Source: JAWXBR01 sp034440235 (GTDB taxonomy: Bacteria > Bacteroidota > Ignavibacteria > Kapaibacteriales > Kapaibacteriaceae). From it: a stretch of DNA of 64,000 nt. Under the pieces are notes generated by a model, which saw only the letters and a list, made by a program, of their open reading frames with translations, did no database searches and was not told the DNA's origin. Positions 8,294 through 17,593 of this stretch are shown here, in pieces. The stretch covers positions 1-64,000 of the forward strand of contig JAWXBR010000009.1 of the NCBI GenBank assembly GCA_034440235.1. Reading direction: 5' to 3'. A program made the translations under genes and the position numbers. Numbering within the stretch: the stretch's first letter is position 1; each line of letters begins with the position of its first letter.

Positions 8294-9937
8294 ATGGTAT
8301 CTTTGCCGCCTATGTATGAAGTAAAACACAACCTGCGCGGACTCGATCTTCTGCGCGAACCGCATCTAAACAAAGGCACTGCATTTACAGCCGAGGAACG
8401 CGACGAGTTTGGTCTCACCGGATTACTGCCCGATGTAATTGCAACGCCCGAAGCGCAGGAACAGCGCATCGAGGCACACATTAAGGCGTTGCCAACCGAT
8501 CTCGACCGCTACGTGTATTTCAGCGATCTACAAGAACGCAACGAGTCGTTGTTCTATCGTATTCTGATGAAGGATCCGGTCGCATACATGCCCGTCGTGT
8601 ACACGCCTACGGTCGGTCTTGCATGTCAGACGTTCGGCCGTATCTACAGGCGACCTAAGGGGCTGTACATTTCTGCACGACAGCGTGGCAACATTGCAAA
8701 CGTGCTGCGCAACTGGCCCGAACAAAACCCAAGATTTATTTGTGTTACAGATGGTGAGCGCATTCTCGGCCTTGGTGATCTTGGCGCACAGGGCATGGGC
8801 ATTCCTATTGGCAAGCTTGCTTTATACACAGCGTGTGCCGGAGTACCACCGCAATACTCAGTCCCCATTGTGCTCGACGTTGGCACCAATAACGAAGCAC
8901 TGCAAAACGATCAGTTCTACATTGGAATTCGCGAGCCGCGTTTAACAGGCGATGCATACGATTCGTTCATCGAAGAGTTTGTCACCGCCGTTCAAAGTGT
9001 ATTCCCGAACTGCTGCATTCAGTGGGAAGACTTCGCAAACCACAATGCAGTACCAATACTGGAGCGTTATCGCAACCGCATTGCTTCGTTTAACGACGAC
9101 ATTCAGGGCACTGCTGCAACAGGTGTTGCCGGCATCATTGCTGCCATGCGCTTCAAAGGCGAACGCTTACAAGACCAGACGATTCTTTTCTTCGGAGCAG
9201 GCTCGGCGGGTATTGGAATTGCCGATCTGCTTTGCACTGTTATTGCTGAAGAAGGCATCTCGCTCGAAGAAGCACGTAAATGTGTGTGGCTTGTAGACAG
9301 CAAGGGTCTCATAGAAAGTACGCGCGCCGATTTGTCCGATGCAAAGAAGCGCTATGCACACGACCACGAATGTTGCGTTACACTTGCTGAAGCAGTTCGA
9401 TCAACAAAGGCGACGATCCTCATCGGTACAAGTACGATTCCGAAAAGCTTCACACAAGACGTAATCGAAGGAATGGCTGAGAACACCGCACGTCCGCTCA
9501 TTTTCCCGTACTCGAATCCGACGTCGAAGAGCGAATGCAGTGCCGAGGAAGCGTATACGTGGACTAAAGGCACATGCATTTTTGCATCAGGCAGCCCCTT
9601 CCCGCCCCTTACTGTAAACGGTAAGCATGTAACTCCGGGACAAGGAAATAACGTGTTTATTTTTCCGGCAATGGGGCTCGCTGTACTTGCAGCAAACCCG
9701 CTGTCGATACCCGACGAAGCATTCGTAGTTGCCGCACACGCACTGGCCTCGCAGGTACGCGAAGAAGATTTCGATATAGGTCTCATCTACCCGCCAATGA
9801 AGAACATTCGCGAGTCGTCGTTACACGTTGCCGCAAAGATTGCAGAGTATTTCCACACATCTGGTCTTGCACGCGAGCCACGACCGCAAGACATCGACGC
9901 ACACGTGCGCTCAATTGCGTGGACGCCAATTTATTGA
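8294..9937 (+). CDS. maeA: NAD-dependent malic enzyme (oxaloacetate-decarboxylating)
   Basis: Converts malate to pyruvate and CO2 with NAD(P) reduction. The sequence follows the large eukaryote/SfcA-type malic enzyme: LNKGTAFTAEERDEFGLTG, MPVVYTPTVGLACQTFG, VTDGERILGLGDLGAQGMG, VLDVGTNNEALQND, FNDDIQGTAATG and the dinucleotide-binding FFGAGSAGIGIADLL. The length (547) fits the family. The ATG at 8294 directly abuts the hmuS stop; a second ATG at 8312 is also possible and would remove six non-conserved residues. An AAGGGGCT octamer at 8657 encodes Lys-Gly-Leu. The haem connection is probably only co-transcription. Confidence 0.93.
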   Translation: MVSLPPMYEVKHNLRGLDLLREPHLNKGTAFTAEERDEFGLTGLLPDVIATPEAQEQRIEAHIKALPTDLDRYVYFSDLQERNESLFYRILMKDPVAYMPVVYTPTVGLACQTFGRIYRRPKGLYISARQRGNIANVLRNWPEQNPRFICVTDGERILGLGDLGAQGMGIPIGKLALYTACAGVPPQYSVPIVLDVGTNNEALQNDQFYIGIREPRLTGDAYDSFIEEFVTAVQSVFPNCCIQWEDFANHNAVPILERYRNRIASFNDDIQGTAATGVAGIIAAMRFKGERLQDQTILFFGAGSAGIGIADLLCTVIAEEGISLEEARKCVWLVDSKGLIESTRADLSDAKKRYAHDHECCVTLAEAVRSTKATILIGTSTIPKSFTQDVIEGMAENTARPLIFPYSNPTSKSECSAEEAYTWTKGTCIFASGSPFPPLTVNGKHVTPGQGNNVFIFPAMGLAVLAANPLSIPDEAFVVAAHALASQVREEDFDIGLIYPPMKNIRESSLHVAAKIAEYFHTSGLAREPRPQDIDAHVRSIAWTPIY

Positions 9938-9944
9938 GCAAGCA

Positions 9945-9995
9945 GAACGCGTAGCGTTCAAACCACAACGTCTCTAGGAAAGAATCTTGACGTTG
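9945..9995. terminator. Hairpins between convergent maeA and phoD (possible bidirectional terminator)
   Basis: Two inverted repeats fill the 58-base gap between converging genes: GAACGC-GTA-GCGTTC at 9945-9959, and CAACGTC at 9966-9972 pairing with GACGTTG at 9989-9995. No clear T-tract follows either, so Rho-independent termination is uncertain. Confidence 0.4.
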
Positions 9996-11324
9996 TTACT
10001 TCAGCTCGTCTTCCTTTATCTCTCGCGTCCACACTTCCTTGCCAAGTTTATCATAGACCGTAAGGCGTAGTGAACGGGCCTTGGCTGGACCCGACACGGT
10101 AATGATGCCGAAGTTGTGTTCGCCATATTCGGTGCCAGCTACGCGATACGCGTTTGGCTGATTCGCGATGTCCTTGTTCGAACCCGCCGTAAGCGCTGAG
10201 CAGGTAAACTCGTACAAGGGGTACGTACCTGCGCGGTCGAGTTTGCTTAACTCCGATGCATGAATATCACCCGAGACAAATAAAACGCCGCGAATCTTTT
10301 GCTCGGTAATGAGGTCGATGATCCGCTGACGCTCGACTGGCATACGCGCAAAACTCTCTTTCCGTTTGTTGTCGGTTAAAAACTGACTCCCCACGGCCAC
10401 GATTTTGAATGTTGCAGTACTGGTTGTCAGTGCATCGATAAGCCACTGCACTTGCATTTCGCCGAGTAACGGACGCAGCGAGTCACGCCTGTTGTCGGGT
10501 CCGCGGTACGTTCTGTCATCGCACATAAACACATCAACATCGATCACCGCAAACGATCCCGTAACGTCGTTGCCCCCTGTCGCCCCATACACAGGGTTGC
10601 ACCAGAATTGTGTGAACGCATCACGTGTGTGTTGGCGTCCCCACCAGCTTCGATCGGCATCGTTCGGACCAAAATCGTGGTCATCCCAAATCGCATAGTG
10701 TGCAGTCGATGCAAGAAGGGGCTGAAGAAGGGGCGTCGCCCGCGTATGCGAATAGCGTTTGAAAATTCCCGAACGTGAGTTCCAGTCCGGCTCGCGCAAG
10801 TACGTGTTATCGCCAAGCCACAACATGACGTCTGGATGTTTCGCATGTATCGCAGACAAGATTTCGTAGTCGCTTCCATATCCACCCGTGCTGCGTTCAA
10901 ATCCGTCCTCGTTAATGTACACACACGACCCAAGCGCCACCGTCATCGTTGGTGGATCGGTCGAACGATATTTCCATATGGGCTGCGAACGAAATCGCGT
11001 TGGATACGCAAACGAACATTTCTTGTCGTTGATGTATACGTCATACGTATAGGTGCGTCCGGGCTCAACACTATCACACACCATCTTCACCGTGTGATTG
11101 GTGCTTGCGTTTACTGCAATTGTCTGCGTCTTATACTCGCGCGCCGACGAACTATCGCGATACGTCGCACGCACCCTTGCATCTGTAGTGGTCTGTAGCC
11201 AGAGCGTGGCCTCGCGCATATCGACATGTCCAACCATCGGCCCGCTACGCAAGAGAGATTGCTGTGCGAACGAGGGAAATGTGCTAACAATTAAGGCGAG
11301 TGCAAGTAGGAATTGTACCATCAT
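9996..11324 (-). CDS. phoD: PhoD-family alkaline phosphatase / phosphodiesterase, exported
   Basis: A calcineurin-like metallophosphatase of the PhoD family, expected to act on phosphate mono- or diesters outside the cytoplasm. A signal peptide (ending SFAQQ) is followed by the N-terminal beta-rich domain (SGPMVGHVDMREATLWLQT). The catalytic core has VALGSCVYINEDG, MLWLGDNTYLREPDW, YAIWDDHDFGPNDAD and LFVSGDIHASEL, which supply the Asp, Asn and His metal ligands. I chose ATG at 11324 over a TTG one codon earlier. It lies 69 bases behind the porin gene on the same strand, suggesting one transcription unit with porin and arylsulfotransferase. An AAGGGGCT octamer lies at 10716. Confidence 0.88.
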   Translation of the reverse strand: MMVQFLLALALIVSTFPSFAQQSLLRSGPMVGHVDMREATLWLQTTTDARVRATYRDSSSAREYKTQTIAVNASTNHTVKMVCDSVEPGRTYTYDVYINDKKCSFAYPTRFRSQPIWKYRSTDPPTMTVALGSCVYINEDGFERSTGGYGSDYEILSAIHAKHPDVMLWLGDNTYLREPDWNSRSGIFKRYSHTRATPLLQPLLASTAHYAIWDDHDFGPNDADRSWWGRQHTRDAFTQFWCNPVYGATGGNDVTGSFAVIDVDVFMCDDRTYRGPDNRRDSLRPLLGEMQVQWLIDALTTSTATFKIVAVGSQFLTDNKRKESFARMPVERQRIIDLITEQKIRGVLFVSGDIHASELSKLDRAGTYPLYEFTCSALTAGSNKDIANQPNAYRVAGTEYGEHNFGIITVSGPAKARSLRLTVYDKLGKEVWTREIKEDELK

Positions 11325-11393
11325 CAAAACTATAACATGTACGTGACGGCAATGTTATGTGACATTCGATTCCAAAGAATCTCGACGTCAACA

Positions 11394-12779
11394 CTACAGC
11401 ACGACTTGGTACTGCAGGAAGACCTGCGTGCGGCGTGGACCCTTCACGAGCTCGCCGAATGGGGAGTTGATGGTAGACAAACCGTACGTCGGACGGTTCT
11501 GAATGTCTACCGAGATACGGTTACGTATGCCGTCGAGCAAGAGTGAACATCCGATACTGTACAGGTCGGTGAGTTTCGAGTCGAGGCGCTCGTACCATGC
11601 AAGCGTCGTGCTTACATAAGGCATAATGCCTGCCGTGCCAACGACCTTTGGAAAGAGTACACCGACATGTGAGTAGACAACCTTGCCCGTGCCAAACATA
11701 GGGAAGGCGTTCCCGAAGGTCGGACCGAATTGTTTGAGGGGTACCGGTAGGGTGCTGTCAGAAGGGGCTTCTGCTGATGTTCCCGGATTCATGATACCGT
11801 TGTATCGCAAGTAATTCCTGCCATAGTCATTCATGAAAAAAGCAGCGAATGCACTTAGGGTTGTACCGTTGGCACTAATGGGTGCATCGAACATCGATTC
11901 GACTGCCATCAATAATAAATCTTCATACAATGTATCCGCACCTGCCGATCGCCACATTGCACGAGGTTGGTGCATGATGCCAGCGCCGATGTTGAAAATC
12001 TTACGTGCCCCGAAATACGAACCAGCCATGTTCGGAATTTGGTGTGGTTCGTGGTCGCGGAATTGGTATAACACGTACGCTTGACGTTGCAGGTGATGTC
12101 CTTTTTGCGCGAAGTTCGACGATGTACCTAGAGCTGGCAACGTTGTGCCATTCGATGTAACAGGGAAGGCGTCGGAGAGTGCGAATCGGTAGTCGATCGG
12201 ACCAATCTGTCCACGCGCAGTCATGCTAAGCTTGCGTCCGAACACATCTATCTGCTCGACCGTCGCCTGACCAAACACCGGGACGTCTGCCGTAGGTAAT
12301 GCAACCACTGCAGGCTGCGAAAATCTGCTGAGTCCGTTTACAAAGGCAAGTCCCGCCCCCAGCTTCAGCTCATTCGCATCCGTTAGCCGATACTCGCCAA
12401 ACACATCGTGAAAGAATGCCTGAATTTTTCTATTGCTGCCAATACCGGAGTTGGTGTTGTAGTTGTTGAAGCCGTAATGCAAAAAAAGCGATGCACGTTC
12501 TGTTACTTGTGCAAAGCACTGTATGCGCGCACGACGAATACCAATGTCGAACGTCTCATCGGCTACTTCGCCCTGCTGCAGTGTACCCGGATTGCTCTGG
12601 TTATAGCGCAACCAGATCTGCGTCATTAGCTGCAGCTTTACAAAACGTGTGGAGTCTGCATTCAGATTCCAGCGCAGCTCCTGCGCATGTGTTTGCGTTA
12701 TCGAAGCCACAGCATGTAGCACGACATATAACACAAGACACGTAAGTGTCCGTAGGGTCGAAATAGAAGCTACGCGCAT
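11394..12779 (-). CDS. Outer-membrane porin-like beta-barrel protein
   Basis: Predicted outer-membrane barrel of about 461 residues. The chosen start (ATG 12779) begins a signal peptide ending near THAQE. The open frame extends 20 codons further upstream, but that would run into the preceding gene. The N-terminal motif (VKLQLMTQIWLRYNQSN, then GIRRARIQCFAQVTERASLFLHYG split over residues 30-100) resembles phosphate-selective OprO/OprP-type porins of Bacteroidota. The C-terminus ends on an alternating strand with VFLQYQVVL. It starts one base after the arylsulfotransferase stop and precedes phoD, so a role in passing phosphate- or sulfate-bearing substrates is plausible but unproven. Confidence 0.7.
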   Translation of the reverse strand: MRVASISTLRTLTCLVLYVVLHAVASITQTHAQELRWNLNADSTRFVKLQLMTQIWLRYNQSNPGTLQQGEVADETFDIGIRRARIQCFAQVTERASLFLHYGFNNYNTNSGIGSNRKIQAFFHDVFGEYRLTDANELKLGAGLAFVNGLSRFSQPAVVALPTADVPVFGQATVEQIDVFGRKLSMTARGQIGPIDYRFALSDAFPVTSNGTTLPALGTSSNFAQKGHHLQRQAYVLYQFRDHEPHQIPNMAGSYFGARKIFNIGAGIMHQPRAMWRSAGADTLYEDLLLMAVESMFDAPISANGTTLSAFAAFFMNDYGRNYLRYNGIMNPGTSAEAPSDSTLPVPLKQFGPTFGNAFPMFGTGKVVYSHVGVLFPKVVGTAGIMPYVSTTLAWYERLDSKLTDLYSIGCSLLLDGIRNRISVDIQNRPTYGLSTINSPFGELVKGPRRTQVFLQYQVVL

Positions 12780-12780
12780 A

Positions 12781-15237
12781 TTAATGCTGCACCACAATGG
12801 TGCGAATGAAGACGCGACCAAGCACATCTTCGATGGCAAGCGTGCTTACACCTGTGTTTAGCGCACGTACATCAACTACGATGGTATTTGCATTTGCCCC
12901 TTGTACAAGTTGCTGTTCGCCAACAACATTGAATATGCGAACTCGCGCAATCGATGTCTCAGCCATTGTGAGTGTTACGTGTTCCGCTGCAGGCTGCGGA
13001 TAAACAGAAATAGAGGCATTGTGTATGTATTCAGAGACAGATGAAACACCGTTCACCGTAATTGTTGCTGTGCCCGTGTGTTCGACTCCCGCAAACTGTG
13101 CGTCGAGCGATGTAATCCGTACGTGATAATCGTCTCCGGATGGTACATCAAGCGGCAATCGCCACAAAAAGCCCCTTGCTTCGACCCTTACCGAATCGCG
13201 GATGAGGATATGGGGCTGTGCGTTGCCACGCACAAGGTCTATGCGCACCCGACCCGTGAGGTTGGTCGTCCAGGTTATGACGTAGCCGCTGTCGAGTGAC
13301 CAAGTGGCGTTGGCGTCGGGACGTTCGACGCTAACGAACGGACTCGACACGGTAAAGCTGTCGACGGAAGACCACTCGCTGCGACGTCCATCGAGCGTCG
13401 TCTGCGCACGCCAGTACAGCACACGTTCGGATGCAGGCGTTGCGACATACATTCTGTCGCTTGCGTTCTGACTATCCGCGACGATCGAAGTCATTGCAGC
13501 ATCATTGTAAACCTGTATACGAAGCGAATCGGCGCGTCCGGGAATCGTAACACGCAAAACATTCACAACAAGCTCAAGCACAAGGTCGCCATTAATTGGC
13601 GAGAGTAACTTCGGCGTAATTGGAAGGCTGCCGGGTAGTTGTGCTGGAATGCCAAATGTAAACTCACCTGCGTGAGTATTGCTCACGACCAGTTCGCGCG
13701 TGGTGGCATCGTAGCGTGTCGGCAGCGCAGTAAACGTGCCTCCGACGGTTTCAGGTGCTTCTGGTGCATCGCGACGGTACACAACAATTGCTTCGGCATC
13801 TTTCGCAACGCCTAATGTGTCGACATTAAAACGTAATTCAAGTTCATGTTCGGAAATACCCTCGAGATGCACGTCTATGCGTACTTGCCTTGCATCGGGT
13901 GCTTCGCCCAACCAGCGTGGGTTCGAGGGCGACCACATAAACCGTCGCGCAAGTGTTCTGTTGTAGAAAAACGATGTGAGCTTCGTAAAACGAATGCGTA
14001 AACCAGCGTCCTGTTTTGCATTAGCGTACCGATACGTGCCGCCCTCTGAAACATCGTCAACTGTAATGGATGCACTGGCTCTGCCAGGGGGCCAGAAAGG
14101 GTGCTTCGTTGCTCGATAGACAAACATCTGTTTTGGGTACGATGCTTCGAAGACAACAGTACCAGTTGAGTCGACCTCTGTTACGCCCGGTGCACCTTCG
14201 TTTGCAGCGCTGCCCCAGCCGAATAGGCGATGTCCATTGGGTAATGTCTGCATGCCACCTTGTATGCCGACGTAGATATTCGGGGAGTGGCGGTATTCCC
14301 AAACTAGTTTACATGTTTTGTTTACTTCGTCGATTTCGTATTCGACGCCACGCGAGTACTGCGGAACATGTTGCGTACCATTATCGAACATCGTGATATG
14401 TCCGTTCGGTAGTCTTCGAATATCATGCTGATAACTGAAGTACGTCGGAGCACTTTCTTCGTGTTCGCCGATAAACGTAAACTGGTTGCGCTTGCCGCCG
14501 AGTATCCACATGATTTCGCCCGTGCGACGGTTGACTTTGAAGACTGCGCTTTGGTGACGCATCGAGAGAAGCCAATTGCCATCGTCGTCAATCCACAATG
14601 CGTTGTTGTGAATGTATCGAATGGCTGGGGCTGTTAGGTCTTCGTATGAATCGGTGACTGGAATATGATCGAGGCTTTTCCATTGCATAAGCACGTTGCC
14701 GTAGATGTCGATTTCTTGGACGACGGCTTGGACAACATTTGCAGCGGGGTTGCCGTTCGGAACTGTGTTACTTAGATCTAGTGTAACGTCTTCTGCGCCC
14801 AAGATTACGCGATGTCCGTTCGGCAGCACGTGAAAGTCATGCTGTGTTGCCAGGTACCCACGCTTTTGGCTCATCGAATCGACGACGGTTAGTGTGGTGT
14901 CGACGATAAAGATGCCGGCAGCAGCCGAAGCGCCCGCAAACACAATCAGTTCAGAAAATGCAAGACGTCCGTCTGGCAGCACCTTGAACTCGAATGGGTA
15001 ATTCACCGTCCGATTCGTCTTTACCACGCCACCGTTAACGTTGTAAATGCCGAGGTACGATTGGTACGGACGTGGGGCAACACGACTGTTGGGGGCAAGG
15101 TAGAGGAAGCCCGGCGAGGGGGCTACGTTGGTTGTGACTTTGAGAGGGGCTAGATCGGACTGCGCATAGACCGCGGACACTATTATCGTTGCTAGTGCGA
15201 CAATGCTCAGGGCACGTTTTATAAGGTGAGATATCAT
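12781..15237 (-). CDS. Arylsulfotransferase (ASST)-like propeller protein with T9SS sorting domain
   Basis: Large secreted protein of about 818 residues. The start ATG 15237 gives a clean signal peptide (MISHLIKRALSIVALATIIV). The core resembles the arylsulfotransferase_2 propeller: QHDFHVLPNGHRVILG, IHNNALWIDDDGNWLLSMRH, YQHDIRRLPNGHITMFDNG and GGMQTLPNGHRLFGWG, with repeated His and LPNGH blade motifs. Fibronectin-like regions follow. The C-terminus (about 745-818) is a type A T9SS sorting domain (SISVYPQPAAEHVTL, RIFNVVGEQQLV, VFIRTIVVQH). It heads the ASST-porin-phoD unit. Sulfotransfer between aryl donors and acceptors is the family reaction; some homologues may not be catalytic. Confidence 0.78.
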   Translation of the reverse strand: MISHLIKRALSIVALATIIVSAVYAQSDLAPLKVTTNVAPSPGFLYLAPNSRVAPRPYQSYLGIYNVNGGVVKTNRTVNYPFEFKVLPDGRLAFSELIVFAGASAAAGIFIVDTTLTVVDSMSQKRGYLATQHDFHVLPNGHRVILGAEDVTLDLSNTVPNGNPAANVVQAVVQEIDIYGNVLMQWKSLDHIPVTDSYEDLTAPAIRYIHNNALWIDDDGNWLLSMRHQSAVFKVNRRTGEIMWILGGKRNQFTFIGEHEESAPTYFSYQHDIRRLPNGHITMFDNGTQHVPQYSRGVEYEIDEVNKTCKLVWEYRHSPNIYVGIQGGMQTLPNGHRLFGWGSAANEGAPGVTEVDSTGTVVFEASYPKQMFVYRATKHPFWPPGRASASITVDDVSEGGTYRYANAKQDAGLRIRFTKLTSFFYNRTLARRFMWSPSNPRWLGEAPDARQVRIDVHLEGISEHELELRFNVDTLGVAKDAEAIVVYRRDAPEAPETVGGTFTALPTRYDATTRELVVSNTHAGEFTFGIPAQLPGSLPITPKLLSPINGDLVLELVVNVLRVTIPGRADSLRIQVYNDAAMTSIVADSQNASDRMYVATPASERVLYWRAQTTLDGRRSEWSSVDSFTVSSPFVSVERPDANATWSLDSGYVITWTTNLTGRVRIDLVRGNAQPHILIRDSVRVEARGFLWRLPLDVPSGDDYHVRITSLDAQFAGVEHTGTATITVNGVSSVSEYIHNASISVYPQPAAEHVTLTMAETSIARVRIFNVVGEQQLVQGANANTIVVDVRALNTGVSTLAIEDVLGRVFIRTIVVQH

Positions 15238-15314
15238 GTCCCGAAAGATACGACACAGCCAAAGCACAGCCGTATATTGCAGCGAAGTAGAATCCATAAC
15301 TAGGTAAGCAAATC

Positions 15315-15698
15315 ATGCATCGTTCAGCCCTTTACATTGTAGCCATACTTCTGTTTTCAGTACAAGCTTTTGCTGGTGAAAAGGCCAAGGACATCACACC
15401 AGCGCAGGCTCAGCAGATGATCGAATCGGGCAAATACTTTGTCCTGGATGTCCGTACCGACAAAGAATACCGCTCCGGACATCTCGTGAACGCAGTACTT
15501 GTCGATTACTACAAAACTGACTTTCTCGAGAATCTTCTTAAGCTCGACAAAGAGAAGCCAGTGATTGTGTACTGCGCTCGTGGACGTCGCAGTAGCGCAG
15601 CCGTGGATATGATGGTAAACAACGGATTTAAGAAGGTTTACAATGTGCTCGGCGGCTTTGAGGGCTGGACGGCCGAGTCGTTGCCGTCCGTTCGCTAA
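15315..15698 (+). CDS. Periplasmic single-domain rhodanese
   Basis: A 127-residue rhodanese with a signal peptide (VAILLFSVQAFAGEK). The domain shows the CDC25-like entry YFVLDVRTDKEYRSGHLVNA and the catalytic loop VYCARGRRS with Cys87 as the persulfide site. It should carry sulfane sulfur in the periplasm. The next gene starts 12 bases later and contains a TsdA (thiosulfate dehydrogenase)-like dihaem cytochrome, so a shared function in thiosulfate or sulfane-sulfur oxidation is a reasonable inference. The sulfur donor and acceptor are not shown by sequence. Confidence 0.88.
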   Translation: MHRSALYIVAILLFSVQAFAGEKAKDITPAQAQQMIESGKYFVLDVRTDKEYRSGHLVNAVLVDYYKTDFLENLLKLDKEKPVIVYCARGRRSSAAVDMMVNNGFKKVYNVLGGFEGWTAESLPSVR

Positions 15699-15709
15699 GG
15701 TAATCTGCT

Positions 15710-17593
15710 GTGTCCGAACTTATCGAGATCATTAAGAACGCCTATGTCGGATACGCCAACTACCTATGGCGCGAGATAACAAATCCTTCGTGGCATAACT
15801 ATTTCTATTGGTTGATTGGTGTTTCGGCAGCCGTTTGGCTGCTCGAGATTGTTCGGCCATGGCGAAGAAACCAGAGCATCATCCGTCAGGATTTCTGGAT
15901 TGATGCATGGTATATGTTCTTCAATTTCTTTGTGTTCTCGCTCATCGGTTATGCGGCAGTCTCGAATGTCGTGGTGTTTCTCGTGCGCTCGGGCGCAGCG
16001 AATCTTTTAGGCATTCGGGAGTTCGACATTATCGACGTCCGCGGACTGCCTTGGTGGTCGCAGATGCTCTTGCTGTTTGTGCTGCGCGACTTCATACAGT
16101 GGAACATCCATAGGCTTCTACACGCAAATCCGACACTCTGGAATTTTCATAAGGTGCATCATAGTGTAGAACAGATGGGGTTCGCAGCGCATCTTCGTTT
16201 CCATTGGATGGAAACAGTAGTGTATCGGGTACTCGAATACCTGCCGCTGGCACTCATAGGATTCGGACTAAAGGATTTCTTTGCGGTGCACATTGTGTCA
16301 CTTACGATCGGACATCTTAATCATGCGAACATCGTGTTGCCCATAGGACCACTCAAGTACATCTTCAACTCCCCGCAAATGCATATCTGGCATCATGCCA
16401 AGGAGTTGCCCGCTGGTGTAAAAGGTGTGAACTACGGATTGTCTTTGTCGATCTGGGATTACATTTTTGGGACAGTACATGTACCGGTAGATGGACGTGA
16501 TATTACACTCGGATTCGAAAACGTCGAGCACTATCCCAAAACTTTTATGCGACAGCTAGTAGAGCCATTTCGTAATATTTTTCTGGTTCTCATTGTTGCA
16601 ATTCTTTTTGTGGCATGTGAACGACCAAGTCTTGACCGTACACAACAAACAAACAATACCACACAGACAGATTGGACGGCTTTCGATAAAAAGTCGGCGA
16701 TGAATAGTGGCGCATTCGTACCACCAGATACCTCTACCATACCGAAAGACAAGACAGGGGGCATGATTCGGTACGGACGTGAACTGCTTGTAAACTTCCC
16801 GTATTACCTCGGTCCAAACGGTAAGGTCGGCAAATACAGCCGTAACGGACTTGGATGTCAGAGCTGTCACCTAGAAGCCGGAACACGACCGTACGGCCTT
16901 AGCTACTTCTCAGCTCACGCGCGGTACCCGCAGTATCGTGCTCGCGAAGGACGTATTTTGACCCTTGCAGATCGCGTAAACAATTGCGTGGAACGTCCGC
17001 TCAACGGCCGCCCATTGCCACTCGACAGCAAGGAAATGATTGCCATTGTCACATACATCAAGTGGCTCGGTGCAGGTGTTCCTGTGAATGGCAATGTTCC
17101 TGGTGATAAGCTAAAAGAAATTGCCCTATTAGATCGGCCCGCCGATCCGCATAAAGGTAAAACAATTTATAAAATACATTGCGTACGCTGTCACGGAGAT
17201 GACGGCCAAGGCAAATTGCGGCCTGATGGAATTTCTTACGAGTATCCACCACTTTGGGGGAAACTGTCTTACCAGCCTGGGTCGAGTATGCATCGGGTTA
17301 TCAAGGCAGCACAGTTCATCAAGTACAATATGCCGTTCGACTCGGCCCGCTGGAACAACCCAGTATTAACCGACGAAGAAGCAATGGACGTAGCGGCGTT
17401 TGTTAACGACGATAACCAGCACGTACGGCCTTTTCAGGTACTCGTCGAAGACTATCCTGCAGGTGAAGAAAAACCCGTCGACTACTGGAAGGGTCCATAC
17501 TCAGACCCATTCTCTAATGAAGCGCACAAATTCGGTCCGTTCAAGCCCATCATGGAATGGCGCAAGAAAAACGGACAGCCCACAGGCTATTAG
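15710..17593 (+). CDS. Fusion: sterol desaturase/fatty acid hydroxylase + TsdA-like dihaem cytochrome c
   Basis: One 627-residue frame joins two usually separate proteins. Residues 1-275 are a membrane fatty-acid-hydroxylase/sterol-desaturase domain with the di-iron histidine clusters HRLLH, HKVHHS, HLNHAN and HIWHH. Residues 280-303 (MRQLVEPF then LIVAILFVAC) look exactly like a lipoprotein signal peptide with lipobox Cys303. Residues 330-627 are a dihaem cytochrome c with CQSCH (383-387) and CVRCH (491-495). The first unit matches thiosulfate dehydrogenase TsdA (ARYPQYRAREGRILTLADRV, then Cys425 where TsdA has its haem-ligand Cys). Start is GTG 15710. The upstream rhodanese supports a sulfur role. 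An internal start at Met280 could also make a free cytochrome lipoprotein. Confidence 0.85.
   Translation: MSELIEIIKNAYVGYANYLWREITNPSWHNYFYWLIGVSAAVWLLEIVRPWRRNQSIIRQDFWIDAWYMFFNFFVFSLIGYAAVSNVVVFLVRSGAANLLGIREFDIIDVRGLPWWSQMLLLFVLRDFIQWNIHRLLHANPTLWNFHKVHHSVEQMGFAAHLRFHWMETVVYRVLEYLPLALIGFGLKDFFAVHIVSLTIGHLNHANIVLPIGPLKYIFNSPQMHIWHHAKELPAGVKGVNYGLSLSIWDYIFGTVHVPVDGRDITLGFENVEHYPKTFMRQLVEPFRNIFLVLIVAILFVACERPSLDRTQQTNNTTQTDWTAFDKKSAMNSGAFVPPDTSTIPKDKTGGMIRYGRELLVNFPYYLGPNGKVGKYSRNGLGCQSCHLEAGTRPYGLSYFSAHARYPQYRAREGRILTLADRVNNCVERPLNGRPLPLDSKEMIAIVTYIKWLGAGVPVNGNVPGDKLKEIALLDRPADPHKGKTIYKIHCVRCHGDDGQGKLRPDGISYEYPPLWGKLSYQPGSSMHRVIKAAQFIKYNMPFDSARWNNPVLTDEEAMDVAAFVNDDNQHVRPFQVLVEDYPAGEEKPVDYWKGPYSDPFSNEAHKFGPFKPIMEWRKKNGQPTGY

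Noticed and set aside
12780..12839. Longer start for the porin gene
   Set aside because: It would overlap the preceding gene by about 60 bases and bury the signal peptide; the ATG at 12779 gives a clean one.
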